Source: UMGS1883 sp045636425 (GTDB taxonomy: Bacteria > Bacillota > Clostridia > UMGS1883). Taken from it: a DNA stretch of 64,000 bases. The position numbers and the translations under genes are program-made. A model generated the notes under the pieces. That model was given only the letters and a program-made list of their open reading frames with translations, was not told the origin of the DNA and searched no databases. This document shows, piece by piece, positions 60,001-64,000 of this stretch. Numbering within the stretch: position 1 is the stretch's first letter; each line of letters opens with the position of its first letter. The stretch spans positions 1 to 64,000 of the forward strand of contig JAZTXM010000008.1 in the NCBI GenBank assembly GCA_045636425.1, given 5' to 3'.

Positions 60001-63000
60001 TTAATGTTCATTATTTCACCCCCTGTTTTTTATATTTTCCTTCGATTTTAGCAGGAAGACTTGTATCTACCTCGTATATGGTTGTGCCCTTGAAAGTGGG
60101 CAGTGGCGGTAACGTGACGGATTCTTCGGTAAGGTATATGCTTTCTGTCTGTGGCTCAACAAAAGGTTCATAATCCGTTGCCTTATCCCCACTCTCGACC
60201 TGTAATGTACCTACATCAATCAGCCATTTACTACCATTGAGCCTAATTACAAGAGAAGAAAACCCATCTTCGGCGGTGTAAGTGCCTTTAATTTTTTTAC
60301 GCAATCCCACAGTATTACTATCAACATAAAAAAGCTTACTATTATTTGCGAGAATTCTCATTCCTGTCCCCCATACTCCTTCCTCAAGCAAGGTTACATA
60401 CATAGAAAATGTATATATTCCGTTTGGAAGGGTATCAGGAAATGTTAATGTAAGAGTACCTGCACTGGCTAAATAGGCTGAAGCTCCTTCATTGCCTTGT
60501 ACGGTAATTAAATCTCCGTTTGTTTCATACAGAGAACAATTAGACCTTTTTATATCGACAATATCTTTATCAATAAAATTCTTTCCACGTGCAGTAATTT
60601 GCACTTCGATGGGTGCTTCTGGTACACTACTGCCCGTTATTTTAGCTTCGTACAGAGTATCATTATAGCAATTTTCAAGCGTTACACTTCCTGTGCCCTG
60701 AAATTCACCAAGCTCATACCCTGCTATTTTTTTATTTCCCTTGTAAAGCTGTGCAGGGCGGAAATCGCCCTTGCACAGTATTGATTTGTTTTCGCCTGTG
60801 TAAATCATATAATCACCGCCTTAATACACAAGATAATATGTGTTTTCATCCTTGACAGCCGCCTGAAATTCTTCCTCTGTCATTTCCACGATGCGGTGAT
60901 TGTTTATTTTATTAGCGTTTAGTGCATTGTCTGCGGTAGTTGCATTGCCTGACTGCACTGCATAGCTTGTACCCCATACTACCCAATTTTCACGCACCGA
61001 AGCATCGCCAAGACACTGCCATGTTTTTGTGATAGTCTGCTCTCCATCAATGTCTTCAATAAGCTCTGCCAAATCTCCACGCTGTGCCGTGAGGGATGTC
61101 AGCTCATCCTCGCTTGAAACGGCATATATTTCCTGTGTTGCGGTTGCAGGGATGCTTGATAACGGAAGCTTGCCGCCCGTTGCAAGGATAATATCTCCGC
61201 CGTTTACCATTTCAAGTAAATCCTCCATGGCACGGGAGGCTACTTCCTCGGATTCAGCGGCGTTTTCCTCTGATACAAGAGCATTTGCTGCAGAATTTAT
61301 TGCCTCAGATGCCGCCTTGTTCACGGCTTCAATTTCGGGAATGGCACGAATGAGAAGCTCGTTCTTTTCAGCTTCGGTAAAATCCGAGTAGGTAAATTTA
61401 TCACCTTTTACACATCCCACATTAAATGCGGTTTCTCCGTTTTGGTCGGTTTTAAGTATAAGCTCACCTTTTTCATTAAGCTCTACATCGGGGGCGTTGT
61501 CGGAGTCGGGGTAGCTCAGCCATAAGTCGCCGTTTTCATCAACACTGAAGCTGTAAAATCCGTTTGCAGGAACAACACTGCCATTTAGCCCTCGTTCGCC
61601 CCTTTCGCCTTGGTCACCTTTGTCGCCTTTATCACCCTTTTCGCCTTTTTCGCCCACCTCTCCGCGGATTCCTTGAGGGCCTTGATTTCCTTTACTTCCC
61701 CTATATCCGCGGGCGGCTATCATAAGCCAGAATTCTTCATTTTCAGGCGATACTCCTATGCAATTTTGTCTGCATACAAAGGAAGAGCCGTTAAAAGTAA
61801 CTTTGTTACCTGCCTCATAATGAGTTTTTGAGTTATATTCCTCCCACAAAAGCATCCTTTGCGAAAGTGATGATACTTCACCTTTCGTTTCTTCCATCAA
61901 GGCGTTTACCTTCGGCATAATTTCCTCAATTTCACTTTGAAGCTGCATTGCCTCGTTCTTTGTTACGGGAGGAATATTTGCTTCCCCCTCTGCATGGGAA
62001 ACGAAAAGGCAGTCACGCACACTCATCATAACCTTGTCGGGTGAGGCTGTGTAATATCCCTCCACGGTAAAGCTGCACCAGCCTGTCTTTGCGGTGGCTT
62101 CCTGTGGAATATATGATGAATATTCCGAAGTTTCGGATGCAATTTGCGGAGTCAGAATGACGGAGGTTTCATTTTCACCGAAGCTGTCACGCCATATAAC
62201 TCTCTTTGCATATCCCTCCCAGCTTTTGTCAAATATAAATTTTAATTCGCGAGAATTTGCACTTCCTGCCGCACCTGCGTTTTTCGTGGATTTGCGAATA
62301 AATTGTCCGTTGATATTTATTGTAATACTATTCATTTCACTTCTCCTTAACTAAAAAATCCCCCATAAAACCACTAAGTGGTTTCATGAGGGATTCTTAC
62401 TTTTTAATTTTAACTTTTGTTTTTGATGTATTCATCAATGGCTTTTGCCGCACTCTTTCCTGCACCCATGGCAAGAATTACGGTTGCCGCACCTGTTACG
62501 GCATCACCGCCGGCATATACACCCGTGCGGGATGTAAGTCCATCATCGCCGTTTGTCACAATGCAGCCATGACGATTGGTTTCAAGCCCGGGAGTAGTCT
62601 GTCTTATAAGGGGGTTAGGTGATGTTCCTATGGACATTATCACCGTATCAAGCTCTAACAGGAACTCGCTTCCTTCTTTAACCACAGGGCGTCTTCTTCC
62701 GCTGTCATCAGGCTCTCCAAGCTCCATTTCCACACATTTAATTCCGCGGACACAGCCTTTTTCATCGCCTATAATTTCGACAGGGTTTGTAAGGGTCTTA
62801 AAGACAATTCCTTCCTCCATGGCATGCTCAATTTCTTCCTTTCGTGCCGGAAGCTCCTCCATGCCTCTGCGGTAAACTATATAAACCTCATCGGCACCCA
62901 GACGCATTGCACTCCTTGCCGCATCCATGGCAACATTTCCGCCGCCGACTACGGCAACACGGTTGCTCTTTTTAATGGGAGTTTTTGAATCGGGCAAGTA

Positions 63001-64000
63001 TGCCTTCATCAGATTCACTCGGGTAAGGTACTCGTTAGCACTATATACTCCGCAAAGTGCCTCTCCGGGAATATTCATAAATCTGGGAAGCCCTGCACCG
63101 CTTGCTATATATACCGCCTCAAAGCCATCCTCAAACAGTTCGTCAACAGTTATTATCTTACCGATAACCATGTTGGTTTCGATTTTTACACCCATTTTCT
63201 CAAGCTTTGTTATTTCTTCCTTAACAATAGCCTTTGGAAGACGGAATTCAGGAATACCATAGACCAGCACGCCGCCGGGGGTATGCAAAGCCTCAAAAAC
63301 TGTAACAGAGTAACCAAGCTTTGCAAGGTCTCCTGCAGCAGTAAGTCCTGAGGGGCCTGCGCCCACAATTGCAACCCTGTGTCCGTTCAGCTCAGGTTTT
63401 TGGATTTCTTCTTCGAAATGCTCCCTGCAATAATCGGCTACGAATCTTTCAAGCCTGCCTATTGCGACGCTTTCGCCCTTTGTTCCCCTAACACAAGCAC
63501 TCTCGCACTGGCTTTCCTGAGGGCATACTCTACCGCATACGGCAGGAAGTGCACTGCTTTCTGAAATAACTTCATAAGCACCCTTGATATCCTCGTTTGC
63601 AAGCTTATCAATAAACTTCGGAATATCGATTGCCACGGGACATTTACTCTGGCAAGGCTTGGTTTTGCAATTAAGGCATCTTTTTGCCTCCTCTATTGCC
63701 ATTTCGTAGGTATAGCCTGTTGCCACTTCGTCAAAGTTACGCTTCCTTATGCCCGGCTCCTGTGAGGGCATGGGGCATTTTTCAGGATTCATATTCGGCA
63801 TATTACTCTACCTCCTTTTTAAAGAGGTTACAATGCTCTTCGCGGCGTATTGTTTCAAATTCTCTGTAAACACCGCTACGGCTTATAGCCTCATCAAAAT
63901 CCACCAGATGGCCGTCAAAATCGGGGCCGTCCACGCAGGCAAATTTGGTTTCTCCGCCTACAGTAAGGCGGCATCCTCCGCACATGCCCGTTCCGTCCAC

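Overview
This window reads as the chromosome of a low-GC, Gram-positive, strictly anaerobic, endospore-forming Clostridia member. I cannot name a genus from sequence alone. The evidence is SpoIIP and the GPR spore protease, the [FeFe]-hydrogenase maturase HydG, bifunctional AdhE with Rex, Pta-AckA, formate-THF ligase, an Nfn-type NADPH/ferredoxin enzyme pair, a GlgC/GlgD glycogen operon, several ECF-transporter S components, and many sigma-A promoters of the TTGACA-N17-TATAAT type. Gene density is high. Runs of genes on one strand are closed by strong hairpin terminators, several of them bidirectional between converging genes.

Layout. 1-3.4 kb (+): rpsU, a GNAT acetyltransferase, ung, hydG. 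3.4-15.3 kb (-): the glycogen operon glgB-C-D-A-P, then a tetrahydrofolate riboswitch controlling folT-folC, then putP. 15.4-20.8 kb (-): rex-lysR-(repeat A)-adhE-APH-like kinase. 20.8-29 kb: fba, spoIIP (+), cysteine desulfurase and NifU scaffold, an XRE/S24 regulator whose protease residues look inactivated, gpr with a coupled small ORF, a sugar-ABC ATPase and a pseudouridine synthase. 28.5-30.6 kb (-): rpsF-ssb-rpsR and rpmB, separated by repeat B. 30.8-35.8 kb (+): polA-coaE-lytic transglycosylase-apbE, rpsT. 35.9-42.8 kb: a pantothenate module (ECF S component plus CoaX), another ECF S component, a lipase/esterase, then a coupled DJ-1/ROK/mannose-6-P-isomerase-like operon divergent from an AraC regulator. 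42.8-51.9 kb: guaB-fhs, an FAD oxidoreductase, tRNA-Arg, DUF177-rpmF, pta-ackA, and tmcAL divergent from pta. 51.9-58.8 kb: a membrane protein, a wall amidase, a secreted leucine-rich-repeat protein, cardiolipin synthase, and a Fur-family regulator with a metal ABC transporter. 58.8-62.4 kb (-): a small phage-derived block (collagen-like tail fibre, tail protein, holin, endolysin). 62.4-64 kb (-): the Nfn pair, whose small subunit runs off the right edge.

Metabolic reading: sugars enter glycolysis (fba) or glycogen. Pyruvate-derived acetyl-CoA goes to acetate plus ATP (pta-ackA) or ethanol (adhE). Rex, a repressor that senses NADH/NAD, sits in the same direction just upstream of adhE. Nfn and HydG belong to electron disposal through ferredoxin, NADPH and hydrogen. 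Folate uptake and polyglutamylation (folT-folC) feed the C1 enzyme Fhs.

The most unusual signal is a dispersed structured element. Two full copies (18954-19184 and 30124-30361) share an identical 31-nt core, and three helices around it have changed sequence while keeping their pairing, which is what a conserved RNA (or a folded mobile DNA) shows. A partial third copy follows spoIIP. A different, MITE-like nested palindrome of about 276 bp lies between cls and the Fur-family gene.
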